Below are positions 8,379-17,433 of a stretch of 64,000 nt of DNA, one piece after another. The stretch lies in NCBI RefSeq assembly GCF_021404405.1, contig NZ_JABFTV010000003.1, positions 1 to 64,000 on the forward strand, read 5' to 3'. Position 1 is the stretch's first letter; the number at the start of each line of letters is the position of its first letter. The DNA is from Billgrantia aerodenitrificans (lineage in GTDB: Bacteria > Pseudomonadota > Gammaproteobacteria > Pseudomonadales > Halomonadaceae). The translations under genes and the position numbers were made by a program. The notes below the pieces were generated by a model, which was not told the DNA's origin, ran no database searches, and saw only the letters and a program-made list of their open reading frames with translations.

Positions 8379-9023
8379 ATGCAGCCCCATCCCTCTCTCG
8401 ATACTTCGGCGCACTGGGCATTCGGCCAGGAAATCGAGGTGCTGCCGCGCATTTTCGACGACGACATCACCCTGGCAGTCATGCAGCGACGGCTCGACTC
8501 GGCCCTCGCCCTGGCCGTGCGCGCCCAGCTCAACGGCTCCCGCTCTCTCGACTGGCACTGGCGCGGCGCACCCGGCCAGGCAATGAAAGAGGATCTCGAG
8601 CGTCGGCTCCCCGCCCCTGAGGCCGGCGCAGCCCTGGTGGAAGACGTCAGTCATATCGCCGAGGCCATGGCCTATCTCTTCTCTACCGAGGCCATCGGCA
8701 TCCGTCTGCGCACGCTGGAGGGCGCCATGTGCCCGCGCTTCCACGTCGACAACCTGGCGGTGCGTCTCGTGACCACCTATGCCGGCCCGGCCAGCGAATG
8801 GCTGCCCGAGCATGCCGTCAACCGCGCCGGGCTCGGCGCTCCGCATCCCGACAAACCCGATATCGTCGCCGATCCCGACGCCATTCGGCAGCTCGCCGTT
8901 GGCGATCTGGCTCTGCTCAAGGGCTGTGGCTGGATCGGCAACGAGGAGCGCGGCCTGGTCCACCGCAGCCCGCAGCCCGCTGCGGGCGAACGCCGCCTGC
9001 TGCTGGCGCTGGACCCGGGCTGA
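8379..9023 (+). CDS. DUF1826 family protein, probable zinc-starvation gene
   Basis: A 214-residue cytosolic protein recognised as DUF1826 by the central motif CPRFHVDNLAVRLVTTYAGP and the following SEWLPEHAVNR segment; the Cys and His there could bind metal. Its biochemical role is unknown. DUF1826 genes are commonly found with COG0523 GTPases under Zur control, and here Zur-like elements lie upstream and a COG0523/DksA2 pair sits 6 kb away. The ATG at 8379 has a perfect AAGGAGG site, so longer in-frame starts are rejected. It precedes an ABC importer operon by 55 bp. Confidence 0.78.
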   Translation: MQPHPSLDTSAHWAFGQEIEVLPRIFDDDITLAVMQRRLDSALALAVRAQLNGSRSLDWHWRGAPGQAMKEDLERRLPAPEAGAALVEDVSHIAEAMAYLFSTEAIGIRLRTLEGAMCPRFHVDNLAVRLVTTYAGPASEWLPEHAVNRAGLGAPHPDKPDIVADPDAIRQLAVGDLALLKGCGWIGNEERGLVHRSPQPAAGERRLLLALDPG

Positions 9024-9078
9024 CCCCGCTCCACCCGTTACTCAACTCCCTTCTTTCCATCTGAGGAAGCCCCCGGCA

Positions 9079-10605
9079 ATGACTCCATGCCTTCGTCCCC
9101 TCCTGTTTGGCCTGGCCCTGCTGCCACTGGCGGCACAGGCCGATCGCCCACTGGCGGTCGTCGCCCCTTGGGAGATCACCGGCCTCGACCCCTCCACCTC
9201 AGGCTATGTGTTCAGCCGCATGCGCGTTGCCGAGACCCTGGTCGACACCGATGCCGATGGCCAACCAGCCCCTGGGCTGGCCAGCGGCTGGCAGGTCTCC
9301 GACGACGGCCTGACCTGGCGTTTCGCTCTGCGTGAGGGCGTGACCTTCCACGACGGCAGCCCGCTGACGGCACAGGCCGCGGCCGCGAGCCTCGAGCATG
9401 CCCTGGCCAAGCCGGGCATACTCGACTCGGCCCCCATCGTCTCCATCGAAGCCGAAGGCGACGACGTCGTGGTGCGTCTCGACAGCCCCTTCGCACCGTT
9501 GCCGGCCCTGCTGGCTCACTCCACCACGCTGATTTTGGCAGCGGATGCCTTCGACGACGAGGGGCGGGCCACCCAGGTGATCGGCACCGGCCCTTATCGC
9601 GTCGCATCGGTCGCGCCGCCTCAGCGTCTGACGGTGGAGCGCTTCGACGGCTACTGGGGCGAGACACCCGCCATTGGCAACGCCAGCTATCTGGCGGTAG
9701 GACGCGGCGAAACCCGCGCGCTGATGGCCGAGAGCGGCGATGCCGACGTGGTGTTCACCCTCGACCCGGCCAGTCGCGCACGGCTGGCACGCCATGATCG
9801 CTTGGCGCTGCATGCCGAGCCGCTGCCGCGTACCATCGTGTTCAAGCTCAATGCCGAACACCCCTTCCTCGAGGACGAGCGCGCCCGCCAGGCATTGAGC
9901 CTGGCCGTCGACCGTATCGGCATTGCCGCCGGGCTGCTGCGCCACCCCGAGGCCGCTGCGGCCGAGCTGTTCCCGACCAGCCTCGGCCCCTGGCATCTCG
10001 GCCTTTCTGTAGAAGAAGCACAGGACGTGGAGCGCGCCCGCGAGCTGCTGGCCGAGCTGGGCTGGGAAGCCAACGGCAGCGGCATGCTCGAGCGCAACGG
10101 CCAGCCCTTCCAACTGACCCTGCGCACCTTCTCCGACCGCCCCGAGCTGCCGCTGGTGGCAACGGCCCTGCAGGACCAGTGGCGCGAGCTCGGCGTGGCG
10201 CTGGAAGTCGCCGTGGGCAACGCCAGTGATATCCCTTCCGGGCACCGCGACGGCAGCCTTGAGCTGGGTCTGATGGCACGCAACTACGGGCTGGTGCCCG
10301 ATCCGCTCGGCACCCTGCTCGACGACTTCGGCACCGACCCTGAAACGATGGGCGGCGACTGGGGCGCCATGGGCTGGCGCGACGCGGACGTGGCGGCCTG
10401 GCTCGATACCCTGCGCCAGGAGGCCGACATGGATGCCCGCGCCGAACTGGCCGAGCAGGTGGCACGCCGACTTAACGAGGCGATGCCGGTCGTGCCAGTG
10501 GCCTGGTATCAGCAGACGGCTGCGGTGCACGCCGAGCTGGAAGGCTTCTCCATCGACCCGCTGGAGCGCAGCTACCGCATCGACGAGCTGAGGTGGGGGG
10601 AATGA
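9079..10605 (+). CDS. Family 5 (NikA/DppA-like) periplasmic substrate-binding protein
   Basis: A 508-residue binding protein with a signal peptide ending AAQA (about residue 21) and the SBP_bac_5 fold: a PWEITGLDPSTSGYVF start, DGLTWRFALREGVTFHDGSPL and GTGPYRV motifs. The family carries nickel chelates, peptides or metallophores. It is the first gene of a four-gene importer with 4-bp overlaps throughout. Being downstream of a DUF1826 gene and Zur-like sites, import of zinc or a metal chelate is possible, but this is inference; a peptide substrate cannot be excluded. Confidence 0.82.
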   Translation: MTPCLRPLLFGLALLPLAAQADRPLAVVAPWEITGLDPSTSGYVFSRMRVAETLVDTDADGQPAPGLASGWQVSDDGLTWRFALREGVTFHDGSPLTAQAAAASLEHALAKPGILDSAPIVSIEAEGDDVVVRLDSPFAPLPALLAHSTTLILAADAFDDEGRATQVIGTGPYRVASVAPPQRLTVERFDGYWGETPAIGNASYLAVGRGETRALMAESGDADVVFTLDPASRARLARHDRLALHAEPLPRTIVFKLNAEHPFLEDERARQALSLAVDRIGIAAGLLRHPEAAAAELFPTSLGPWHLGLSVEEAQDVERARELLAELGWEANGSGMLERNGQPFQLTLRTFSDRPELPLVATALQDQWRELGVALEVAVGNASDIPSGHRDGSLELGLMARNYGLVPDPLGTLLDDFGTDPETMGGDWGAMGWRDADVAAWLDTLRQEADMDARAELAEQVARRLNEAMPVVPVAWYQQTAAVHAELEGFSIDPLERSYRIDELRWGE

Positions 10606-11597
10606 GCGAAACGCTGGCAGCGCGCTCGACGTCGCGCTGGGCCTCTCGCATGACGACAGGCCTGGGTGGCCTGCTGCTGCAGCGCCTGTTCCAGGCCGGG
10701 CTGGTGGCTTGGATGGTCGGCACCCTGACCTTCGTGCTGACCCGCTCGCTGCCCGGCGACATGGCCTATCGCATCGCCGCCGGGCGCTATGGACACGATA
10801 TGGTCAACACCAGCGCCGCCGAGGCGGTACGCGCCGAGCTGGCGCTGGACCAACCGGCGCTGAGCGCCTACTTCGGCTGGTTGTGGGACCTGGTGCAGCT
10901 CGATCTGGGCCGTTCGCTAGTCAGCGGTGAACGCGTGGTGACCGAGCTGTGGCATCAGCTCGGCCACTCGCTGGGCCTGGCGACGATGGCCGTGCTGCTC
11001 TCGCTGCTGCTGGGCCCGCCGCTGGGCCTGCTCGCCGGACTCAAGCCCAACGGCGTGCTGGACCGCGTGAGCGAAGTGGCGGCCAGCGTGCTGCGCGCCC
11101 TGCCGCCCTTCGCCGTGGGCCTGATCCTGATCCTGATCTTCTCGGTCAGCCTAGGCTGGTTGCCTGCCGCCGGACATGGTCGCAGCGCACACAGCGTGCT
11201 GCCGGCGCTGACCCTGGCGTTGGCGCTGGCCGCCATCTCCAGCCGGGTGGCGCGCAACGCCATGGCCGACGTCTCGCAGTCGGCCTATTACGCCTTCTCG
11301 CGCACCAAGGGGCTGGGCGAGCGCCTGAGCTTCATGCGTCATGGCCTGCGCAACGCCGCAGTGCCGGTGGTGGCTTACCTCGGCGTGCAGTTCGTCTACC
11401 TGATCGAAGGTGTGGTGGTGGTCGAGACCCTGTTCGCCTGGCCCGGCATCGGCCATGCCCTGGTGCATGCCATCGTGGCCCGCGACGTGCCGATGATTCA
11501 AGGTACCGCGCTGGTCATGGGGCTGATGTTCGTCGCGCTCAATACCGTGGTGGACCTGATCTGCTACTGGCTCGACCCCAGGAGGCGCAGCGCATGA
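10602..11597 (+). CDS. NikB/DppB-like ABC permease
   Basis: A 331-residue permease of the binding-protein-dependent type. The N-terminal helix is followed by the family's periplasmic segment containing TRSLPGDMAYRIAAG and the typical ELALDQPALSAYFGWLWD stretch. The EAA loop region is near SRTKGLGERLSFMRHGLRNA. The ATG at 10602 overlaps the binding-protein stop by 4 bp. It pairs with the next gene to form the channel. Confidence 0.87.
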   Translation: MSETLAARSTSRWASRMTTGLGGLLLQRLFQAGLVAWMVGTLTFVLTRSLPGDMAYRIAAGRYGHDMVNTSAAEAVRAELALDQPALSAYFGWLWDLVQLDLGRSLVSGERVVTELWHQLGHSLGLATMAVLLSLLLGPPLGLLAGLKPNGVLDRVSEVAASVLRALPPFAVGLILILIFSVSLGWLPAAGHGRSAHSVLPALTLALALAAISSRVARNAMADVSQSAYYAFSRTKGLGERLSFMRHGLRNAAVPVVAYLGVQFVYLIEGVVVVETLFAWPGIGHALVHAIVARDVPMIQGTALVMGLMFVALNTVVDLICYWLDPRRRSA

Positions 11598-12421
11598 ACG
11601 GCTCGACCCTGACGTCTACCCGCCGCCTTTTCCTGCCGACGCTGAATGGCCGCCAGCGCCTCGGTGCCACACTGCTGGCGCTGCTGCTCGCCTTCGCCTG
11701 GCTGGTGCCCTGGCTGTTCGATGCCGATCCTGCGCGGCAGCAACTCACCCGCATCCTGCAGTTGCCTTCGCTGGCCGAGCCGCTCGGCACCGACCACCTG
11801 GGTCGCAGCCTTCTGGCGCGGCTGGCAAGCGCCGTGCGTCTGTCGCTGGGCATGGCGCTGCTGAGCGTAGCCAGTGCAGCCATACCGGGCGTGATTCTCG
11901 GCGTGATCGCCGGCTGGCGCGGCGGCTGGCTCGACCGCGTGCTGGGCAGCTTGGCCGATGCCTTCCTGGCGTTGCCGGGCCTACTGCTGGTGCTGCTGCT
12001 GGTGGCCATCGCTCCAGGCAACTTCTGGGCTCTCTACGTGGGTATCTCACTGGTGCTGTGGATCGAGTACTTCCGCGTGGTGCGCGCCCGCACCCGGGTG
12101 CTGGTCGCTTCGCCCCAGCTCGAGGCGAGCCGCCTACTCGGCTTCGGCCCGCTCTACCTGTTCCGCCGCCACCTGTGGCCGGAGCTGGCGCCGCAGGTGT
12201 TGACCCTGGCCGCCTTCGGCGCCGCCAGTGCGATCCTGGCCATGGCCGCGCTGGGTTTCGTCAGCGTCGGGCTGCGTCCGCCCACCGCCGAGCTGGGGCT
12301 GATGATGATCGAGCTGCTGCCCTACTACCACGAGGCGCCCTGGGCCATGGCCCAGCCGATCCTGGTGCTGTTCGTGCTGGTGCTGAGCCTCAACCTGCTG
12401 GCGGGAAGGGATCCACGATGA
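11594..12421 (+). CDS. NikC/DppC-like ABC permease
   Basis: A 275-residue second permease with the family marker LGTDHLGRSLLARLASAVRLS and an EAA-type loop near ASRLLGFGPLYLFRRHLWPE. It has about six transmembrane segments. The ATG at 11594 overlaps the previous gene by 4 bp and the next by 4 bp, so the four importer genes are translationally coupled. Confidence 0.87.
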   Translation: MNGSTLTSTRRLFLPTLNGRQRLGATLLALLLAFAWLVPWLFDADPARQQLTRILQLPSLAEPLGTDHLGRSLLARLASAVRLSLGMALLSVASAAIPGVILGVIAGWRGGWLDRVLGSLADAFLALPGLLLVLLLVAIAPGNFWALYVGISLVLWIEYFRVVRARTRVLVASPQLEASRLLGFGPLYLFRRHLWPELAPQVLTLAAFGAASAILAMAALGFVSVGLRPPTAELGLMMIELLPYYHEAPWAMAQPILVLFVLVLSLNLLAGRDPR

Positions 12422-13860
12422 GTGCGTACTTACTTCAGGCGGAAGACGTCACGATCCAGGGCGAGGGCGTCACCATCGCGCCCTTCTCCTGTGCGCTCGA
12501 AGCCGGTAGCCGGCTGACCCTGCTCGGCGAGACCGGCTCGGGCAAGAGTCTGCTCGCTCAGGCCATCATGGGCACGCTGCCCCGCGGCCTGCGCGCGCGG
12601 GGGCGACTCGTCATCGACGGCGAGACCTTCGATGCCGCCGATGACAAGTCGCGCCGCGCCCTGTGGGGCCGACGCCTGGCGCTGCTGCCCCAGGAGCCTT
12701 GGCACGCGCTGGACCCGACCATGCGAGCCGTATCGCAGGTGGCCGAAAGCCACCGCCACGTGGCCGGGCGTGATCGACGCCATGCTCAACAAGCGGCCTG
12801 GGCCGATCTGGCCGAGCTGGGTCTGGCCGAGGCCGGCGGCAAGCTGCCCGGCGAACTCTCCGGCGGCATGGCACAGCGCGTGGCCTTTGCCGCCGCCAGT
12901 GCCGGCGGAGCACCCATCGTTATCGCCGACGAACCGACCAAGGGACTCGATGCGCCGCGCCGCGATGCCGTGGTCGAGCTGCTGGCTCGCACGCCCGAGA
13001 GCGGCGGCGTTCTGATCACCATCACTCACGACATCGACGTGGCCCGCCGCCTGGGTGGGGAAGTGGTGATCCTGCGCCAGGGGCAGGTGGTCGAGCGCGG
13101 ACCGGCCCAGCAAGTGCTCACTCACCCCCAAAGCGAGTACGGGCAGGAGTTGCTGGGTGCCGAGCCCAGCCGCTGGCCACGCCCGGCGCCGCTCGGAGAA
13201 ACGGCCCAGGCACCGGTGGTGAGCGCCACCGACCTGGCCAAGGCCCGCGGCGGCCGCGAGCTGTTTCGCGAACTCTCCCTCACGGTGCGCCCCGGCGAGA
13301 TCGTCGGCGTGGTCGGTCCCTCCGGCTGCGGCAAGAGTACCCTCGGTGACATGCTGCTCGGCGTGACGCGCGCCGACGACGGCAAGATCCAGCGCGCGAC
13401 AGGGCATCCGCTCGGCTTTCAGAAGCTCTATCAGGACCCGCCGGCGGCCTTCTCGCCCCACTGGCGGCTCTCTCGCCTGCTCGACGACCTGGTACGCCGC
13501 CACCGCCTGGATCGCAGTGTCATCCCACCGTTGATGGCACGCCTTGGGCTCGATGAGCGCCTGCTGGAACGGCACCCCGGCGAGATCTCGGGCGGCGAAC
13601 TGCAACGCTTTGCCATCCTGCGGGTGCTGCTGCTCGAGCCGTGCTTCCTGTTCGCCGACGAGCCGACCTCACGCCTCGACCCCATTACCCAGCGCAGCAC
13701 CCTGGCGCTACTGGTGGAGCTGGCTCGCGAACGGCGCTGCGGGGTAATGCTGGTGAGCCACGACCCAGCGCTGATCGGGCGCATCTGCGATCGCCGAATC
13801 TCGCTGGGCGGGGAGCCAGTGAGCGAGGTCCGCCAGACGCTCGATCCGGCCCTGGCCTGA
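12418..13860 (+). CDS. ABC transporter ATPase with two fused nucleotide-binding domains
   Basis: A 480-residue protein with two ABC domains, equivalent to NikD plus NikE fused. Domain 1 has Walker A GETGSGKS, signature LSGGMAQR and Walker B IVIADEPTKGLD. Domain 2 has GPSGCGKS, signature ISGGELQR and CFLFADEPTSRLD. Both H-loops are present (ITHDID, VSHDPA). The C-terminal oligopeptide-type Cys-rich extension is absent. It is the last gene of the operon and is followed by a strong hairpin. Confidence 0.88.
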   Translation: MSAYLLQAEDVTIQGEGVTIAPFSCALEAGSRLTLLGETGSGKSLLAQAIMGTLPRGLRARGRLVIDGETFDAADDKSRRALWGRRLALLPQEPWHALDPTMRAVSQVAESHRHVAGRDRRHAQQAAWADLAELGLAEAGGKLPGELSGGMAQRVAFAAASAGGAPIVIADEPTKGLDAPRRDAVVELLARTPESGGVLITITHDIDVARRLGGEVVILRQGQVVERGPAQQVLTHPQSEYGQELLGAEPSRWPRPAPLGETAQAPVVSATDLAKARGGRELFRELSLTVRPGEIVGVVGPSGCGKSTLGDMLLGVTRADDGKIQRATGHPLGFQKLYQDPPAAFSPHWRLSRLLDDLVRRHRLDRSVIPPLMARLGLDERLLERHPGEISGGELQRFAILRVLLLEPCFLFADEPTSRLDPITQRSTLALLVELARERRCGVMLVSHDPALIGRICDRRISLGGEPVSEVRQTLDPALA

Positions 13861-13897
13861 AGGCAGCTCGCAAGACAGCACCCTCTAAACGTCTAAA

Positions 13898-13929
13898 CGA
13901 CATCGCCCCGCACGAGCGGGGCGATGTCG
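13898..13929. terminator. Bidirectional hairpin between converging genes
   Basis: A perfect 14-bp stem CGACATCGCCCCGC / GCGGGGCGATGTCG with ACGA loop separates the ABC importer operon from the converging dacA-like gene. It has no U-run on either side. Confidence 0.65.
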
Positions 13930-13952
13930 AATCGGCTTGGCAGCCAGGAACG

Positions 13953-15296
13953 TCAGTAGTGCGCCACCACCATGCAGTCCATCCCCTGGGCGCGCAGGCT
14001 GTTGCAGGCGGAGTGGGCATCGCTCTCCTGCAGGTCGACCAGACGTGCGCGGAACACTCGCCGCTCGCCCTCCGACTCCGCTACCGACACCCGCAGGTCG
14101 CGCATGAAGCCGGAAAGCTGATCGGCGGCGCGGGTGGCCAGGTGGCGAGCCTGATCCGGGTCGTTGAAGGCACCGACCTGTACCGCCCAGTTGCCCCTAC
14201 GCGGTATATCGGCCTGATAGGTGTCACGCGGCATATCGGCCTGGTAGGTGATGCGCGGTGTGTCGGCCTGGGCGATCAGGGCACGAATCGGGTCATCGGC
14301 GGAGCCCATCTCGACCCCCATCTCCGACTGGAAGGAGAACTGACGCTCGCCGCTCGAGGCTGGCCCAACGGCCTCAGGTGCAGCGGCCAACTGCTGGGCG
14401 GAAGGGGACGGGCTCTCCGGCAGATCCATGCTATCGCCCAGCACATCGGCCTGGGCAATCCAGTCGCCGCGCTGCAGCATGGAAAGCCGGGCAAAGCCGC
14501 GGTCGAGCAGGTCGGCCATATGCGTGTCGCGCGAGGCGGCGGTGAAGCCACCCATTACCACGGAGACGATACGACGGTCGTTACGGATCGCCGAAGTCGC
14601 CACGTTGAACCCGGAGGCGCGGATGAAGCCGGTCTTGAGGCCATCGGCGCCGGCATAGTTGCGCAGCAACCGGTTGTGGCTGGTGTGGGTGGTGCCGCGA
14701 TAGGAGAAGCTCTGGGTGGAGAAGTAGTGATAGTACTGGGGGAAATCCTGCATCACGCGGATTGACAGCGTGGCCATGTCGCGGGCCGTGGTGACCTGAG
14801 CGTTGTCGGGCAGCCCGGAAGCGTTACGGAACACGGTGCTGGTCATGCCCAGCTCGTTGGCACGCTGGGTCATCATGCGGGCGAAACCGGATTCGGTGTT
14901 GCCCAGCGCCTCGGCGACCACCACGGCAACGTCGTTGGCCGAACGCACCACCAGCGCCTTGATGGCCTCTTCCGCCGTGATCGTGCTACCCGCCGCGAGC
15001 CACAGCTTGGAAGCGGGCATCGAAGCGGCATGGGCAGATACCGGTAATGGCTGGTTCAAGCGTATGGTGCCGTTCTCGAGCGCCTCGAACAGCATGTAAA
15101 GTGTCATCATCTTGGTCAGCGAGGCGGGATAGCGCGTCGCATCGGCATTGGCCTGATGCAGCACGTCGCCGCTCTCGACATCTATCACGATGGCCGCATA
15201 GCGGGGGTTGGCCTGCGCCGAACCGATCGTCAACAACTGAAGAAAGAGAAAAAAGAAAATGGCCACACCGAGGTAATGTCGGTTGTAGGAGCGCAT
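13953..15296 (-). CDS. D-alanyl-D-alanine carboxypeptidase (PBP5/6-like) with C-terminal SPOR domain
   Basis: A 447-residue exported low-molecular-weight penicillin-binding protein trimming D-Ala from peptidoglycan. It has a signal peptide at 1-29, then active-site motifs S59-L-T-K62 (PASLTKMMT), S119-A-N121 (VRSANDVA) and K221-T-G (GLKTGFI). Instead of the usual PBP5 C-terminal domain and amphipathic anchor it has a linker and a SPOR domain (about 367-447, starting GNWAVQVGAF), which binds denuded septal glycan. The linker holds a tandem 9-residue repeat. The ATG at 15296, with AGAGGTG upstream, is preferred over an in-frame GTG at 15305. Confidence 0.9.
   Translation of the reverse strand: MRSYNRHYLGVAIFFFLFLQLLTIGSAQANPRYAAIVIDVESGDVLHQANADATRYPASLTKMMTLYMLFEALENGTIRLNQPLPVSAHAASMPASKLWLAAGSTITAEEAIKALVVRSANDVAVVVAEALGNTESGFARMMTQRANELGMTSTVFRNASGLPDNAQVTTARDMATLSIRVMQDFPQYYHYFSTQSFSYRGTTHTSHNRLLRNYAGADGLKTGFIRASGFNVATSAIRNDRRIVSVVMGGFTAASRDTHMADLLDRGFARLSMLQRGDWIAQADVLGDSMDLPESPSPSAQQLAAAPEAVGPASSGERQFSFQSEMGVEMGSADDPIRALIAQADTPRITYQADMPRDTYQADIPRRGNWAVQVGAFNDPDQARHLATRAADQLSGFMRDLRVSVAESEGERRVFRARLVDLQESDAHSACNSLRAQGMDCMVVAHY
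14200..14277 (-). repeat. 27-bp tandem repeat inside the carboxypeptidase linker
   Basis: Almost three head-to-tail copies (14200-14226, 14227-14253, 14254-14277) of a 27-bp unit encode repeated QAD-[MIT]-PR-x-[TN]-Y-like peptides just before the SPOR domain. The frame is preserved, so copy-number slippage would change linker length without breaking the protein. Confidence 0.75.
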
Positions 15297-15491
15297 GACG
15301 AACACCTCTGGTTCCCTTTTGATTCCCCGTGGCCCGATTCTAAAGCGGACCTTGCCTCAGTATGGCCGGATAACGAAGCGCTTAACAGCCGGAATAGCGA
15401 GTTTTTTTGCATATATACCGGCTGCTTCCATCAAACTTCCGTTTATTAATCAACTGGAATAACAGCCCGTTACCTTTGGGTTGCAGACCCG

Positions 15492-16709
15492 CTACTCCCA
15501 GGCCGGAAAGGGGTCGGGCAAGTCGGCCCACGCCCGATGACCATCCGCCAATACGGCGTCGCTCAGCAGACACTCGTCCAAAGCCTGACGGATACGCGCT
15601 TCGTCGAGATTCTGGCCGATGAAGACCAGTTCCTGACGCATGTCGCCGAACGGCTCCTCCCACTGCTCCATGATGTAGCCACGCGTCTCCGGATCCTTGG
15701 GCCAGCGAGACTCGGGGACGGCCTTCCAGAACATGCCGGCAAAGCCGTAATGGGCAATGCCACCCGCCTGACTCCACTGACCGGCGTACTGGGGTCGCGT
15801 AGCGAGCCAGAAGAAGCCCTTCGAACGCAGCAGCTTGCCGCCGAACCAGTCACCATGCAACAGGGCGTGAAACTTATCGGGATGGAAAGGCCGCCGGGCG
15901 CGGTAGACGAAGCTCGAGATGCCGTACTCCTGGGTTTCAGGCACGTGCTCACCGCGCAGCTCCTTGAGCCAGCCCGGGGCGAGCCTGGCCCGTTCGAAGC
16001 TGAAGCGACCGGTATCGAGCACCTTGTCGAGCGGCACCCGGCCATGGGCCATGGGTACCAGCTCGGCATCGGGATTGAGCGAGCGCAGTACCGCCTTCAA
16101 CTCGGCCAGTTGCACTTCGTCGATCAGGTCGGTCTTGCTGATCAGCAGCACGTCGCAGAACTCGATCTGATCCACCAACAGGTCAGCCACGTTGCGCTCG
16201 TCCTCCTCGCCCAGGCTCTCGCCCGCCTCGGCGAGGGATTTTGCCTCCTGGTACTGCACCAGGAAATTGGCACCGTCGACCACCGTCACCAGGGTGTCGA
16301 GGCGGGCGACACTGGAGAGACTCTGGCCCTGCTCATCCTCGAAGGTGAAGGTCTCCGCCACCGGCAGCGGCTCGGAGATCCCGGTGGACTCGATCACCAG
16401 ATGATCGAAGCGGCCTTCCCGCGCCAGCCGGCTCACCTCCACCAGCAGGTCCTCACGCAGCGTGCAGCAGATGCAGCCATTGCTCATCTCGACCAGCCGC
16501 TCCTCGGCCCGGTTGAGCGTCACCTCGTCATCGGCACTGCCCGGAGCGCCTCGTACCAGGGCCGCATCGATGTTGACCTCGCTCATGTCGTTGACGATCA
16601 CCGCCACGCGGCGTCCGTCGCGATTGGCCAGGATATGGTTTAGCAGGGTGGTCTTTCCCGCTCCGAGAAAGCCGGAAAGCACGGTAACCGGCAGTGGCTT
16701 ATGGGACAT
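15492..16709 (-). CDS. zigA: COG0523/CobW-family GTPase, probable zinc metallochaperone
   Basis: A 405-residue G3E GTPase. It has Walker A GFLGAGKT (residues 13-20), the metal-binding C79-I-C81-C82 motif in [12 protein letters not shown], a Walker B-like ESTGISEP and a CobW C-terminal domain (about 280-385). Zn-regulated members deliver zinc to client enzymes during starvation. The ATG at 16709 shares a base with the TAA of the upstream dksA2 gene and has an AGGAG site, so the two form one transcript, most likely Zur-controlled. The exact subfamily name is by context; ZigA or YeiR-like are both possible. Confidence 0.85.
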   Translation of the reverse strand: MSHKPLPVTVLSGFLGAGKTTLLNHILANRDGRRVAVIVNDMSEVNIDAALVRGAPGSADDEVTLNRAEERLVEMSNGCICCTLREDLLVEVSRLAREGRFDHLVIESTGISEPLPVAETFTFEDEQGQSLSSVARLDTLVTVVDGANFLVQYQEAKSLAEAGESLGEEDERNVADLLVDQIEFCDVLLISKTDLIDEVQLAELKAVLRSLNPDAELVPMAHGRVPLDKVLDTGRFSFERARLAPGWLKELRGEHVPETQEYGISSFVYRARRPFHPDKFHALLHGDWFGGKLLRSKGFFWLATRPQYAGQWSQAGGIAHYGFAGMFWKAVPESRWPKDPETRGYIMEQWEEPFGDMRQELVFIGQNLDEARIRQALDECLLSDAVLADGHRAWADLPDPFPAWE

Positions 16710-17137
16710 TACGCGTCTCCTCGCTGCTTGCTGTAGTGATGTTCGCGTTTCTCCTGTCGCTCCTTGGCCTCCAGGCACAGTTCGGCAGTCGGCCTGAGCA
16801 ACAGTCGAGGCAAGCCGATGGGCTGGCCGGTTTCGGCGCAATAGCCGTAGTCGCCCTCTTCGATACGCCGCAGCGCCTGACGAATCTTGCGCAGCAGCCG
16901 CGTCTCGCGGTCGGCCTGGCGTAACAGCAGCCGCAGCTCCTCCTCCACGGCGGCACGATCAAGCTCGTCGCCGCTGCGTTCGTTGTCGGCTATGGCATTG
17001 CGCACCTCCACCAAGTGCGCCTCCACTTCGGCCTGTTCGGCAGCCAGCCGGTGCTGGAAAAATGCCAGCTGCTCATCGTTCATGTATGCCTCTTCGGGCA
17101 TGGCCAGCAGTCGCTGCACCTCGGGATCGGCCGACAT
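16709..17137 (-). CDS. dksA2: Zinc-independent DksA paralogue (DksA2)
   Basis: A 142-residue RNA-polymerase secondary-channel factor acting with ppGpp. Coiled-coil helices cover about residues 20-95. The C-terminal zinc finger keeps only two of four cysteines: C100-A-E-T103 and C121-L-E-A124. This CxxT...CxxA pattern is the one known for Pseudomonas DksA2, which works without zinc and backs up DksA in starvation. The second ATG (17137) is better spaced from AGGAGAGG than the first (17143). It shares a transcript with the COG0523 GTPase and has a Zur-like site upstream. Confidence 0.88.
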   Translation of the reverse strand: MSADPEVQRLLAMPEEAYMNDEQLAFFQHRLAAEQAEVEAHLVEVRNAIADNERSGDELDRAAVEEELRLLLRQADRETRLLRKIRQALRRIEEGDYGYCAETGQPIGLPRLLLRPTAELCLEAKERQEKREHHYSKQRGDA

Positions 17138-17160
17138 GGGCATCCTCTCCTGAAAATAGA

Positions 17161-17174
17161 CGTTATAACATAAC
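17161..17174. promoter_or_regulatory. Putative Zur operator upstream of dksA2-GTPase operon
   Basis: On the minus strand this reads GTTATGTTATAACG, identical over 14 bases to 8245-8258. It lies 24 bp before the dksA2 start, in a position to block transcription. Confidence 0.6.
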
Positions 17175-17243
17175 AATACTACTTCCCAAGGCAAGCCCTC
17201 TACAGCAAGCCGTGTTTGTGCTCCCGATTTCCCATAGATACCA

Positions 17244-17297
17244 GGCAATTTCTTGCCCGCCGGGCAACTTCTTGCCCGACCCGGGCAACTTCTTGCC
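17244..17297. repeat. Three tandem small palindromes upstream of hcp
   Basis: Three inverted repeats with arms GGCAA/TTGCC around a TTTC or CTTC loop lie at 17244-17257, 17262-17277 (arms GGGCAA/TTGCCC) and 17284-17297. Their centres are 19 and 21 bp apart, about two helical turns. They precede a plausible promoter (TTGACC 17317-17322, TGTATC 17341-17346) of the orphan hcp gene. They look like an operator array or stacked hairpins. Confidence 0.7.
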
Positions 17298-17433
17298 TAA
17301 CTAGGCTTAGCAATGATTGACCAGAAAATCGCTAACACACTGTATCAAAACAGGTTTGAAGGGGATGGCACACATACTGCTCATATCGAACTGTCCATCG
17401 GGACATTTCATTCACATCGTCAAGGAGCAGACC

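Noticed and set aside
17244..17297. Short spaced palindromes that could suggest a mini CRISPR array
   Set aside because: Only three units, spacers of 4-7 bp, no cas genes. Operator array or hairpins fit better.
17262..17298. GGGCAA-N4-TTGCC read as sigma-54 promoters of hcp
   Set aside because: The GG-to-GC spacing and the bases after GG do not fit TGGCACG-N4-TTGC, unlike the good matches at 53991 and 55758. A sigma-70-like promoter lies nearer hcp.
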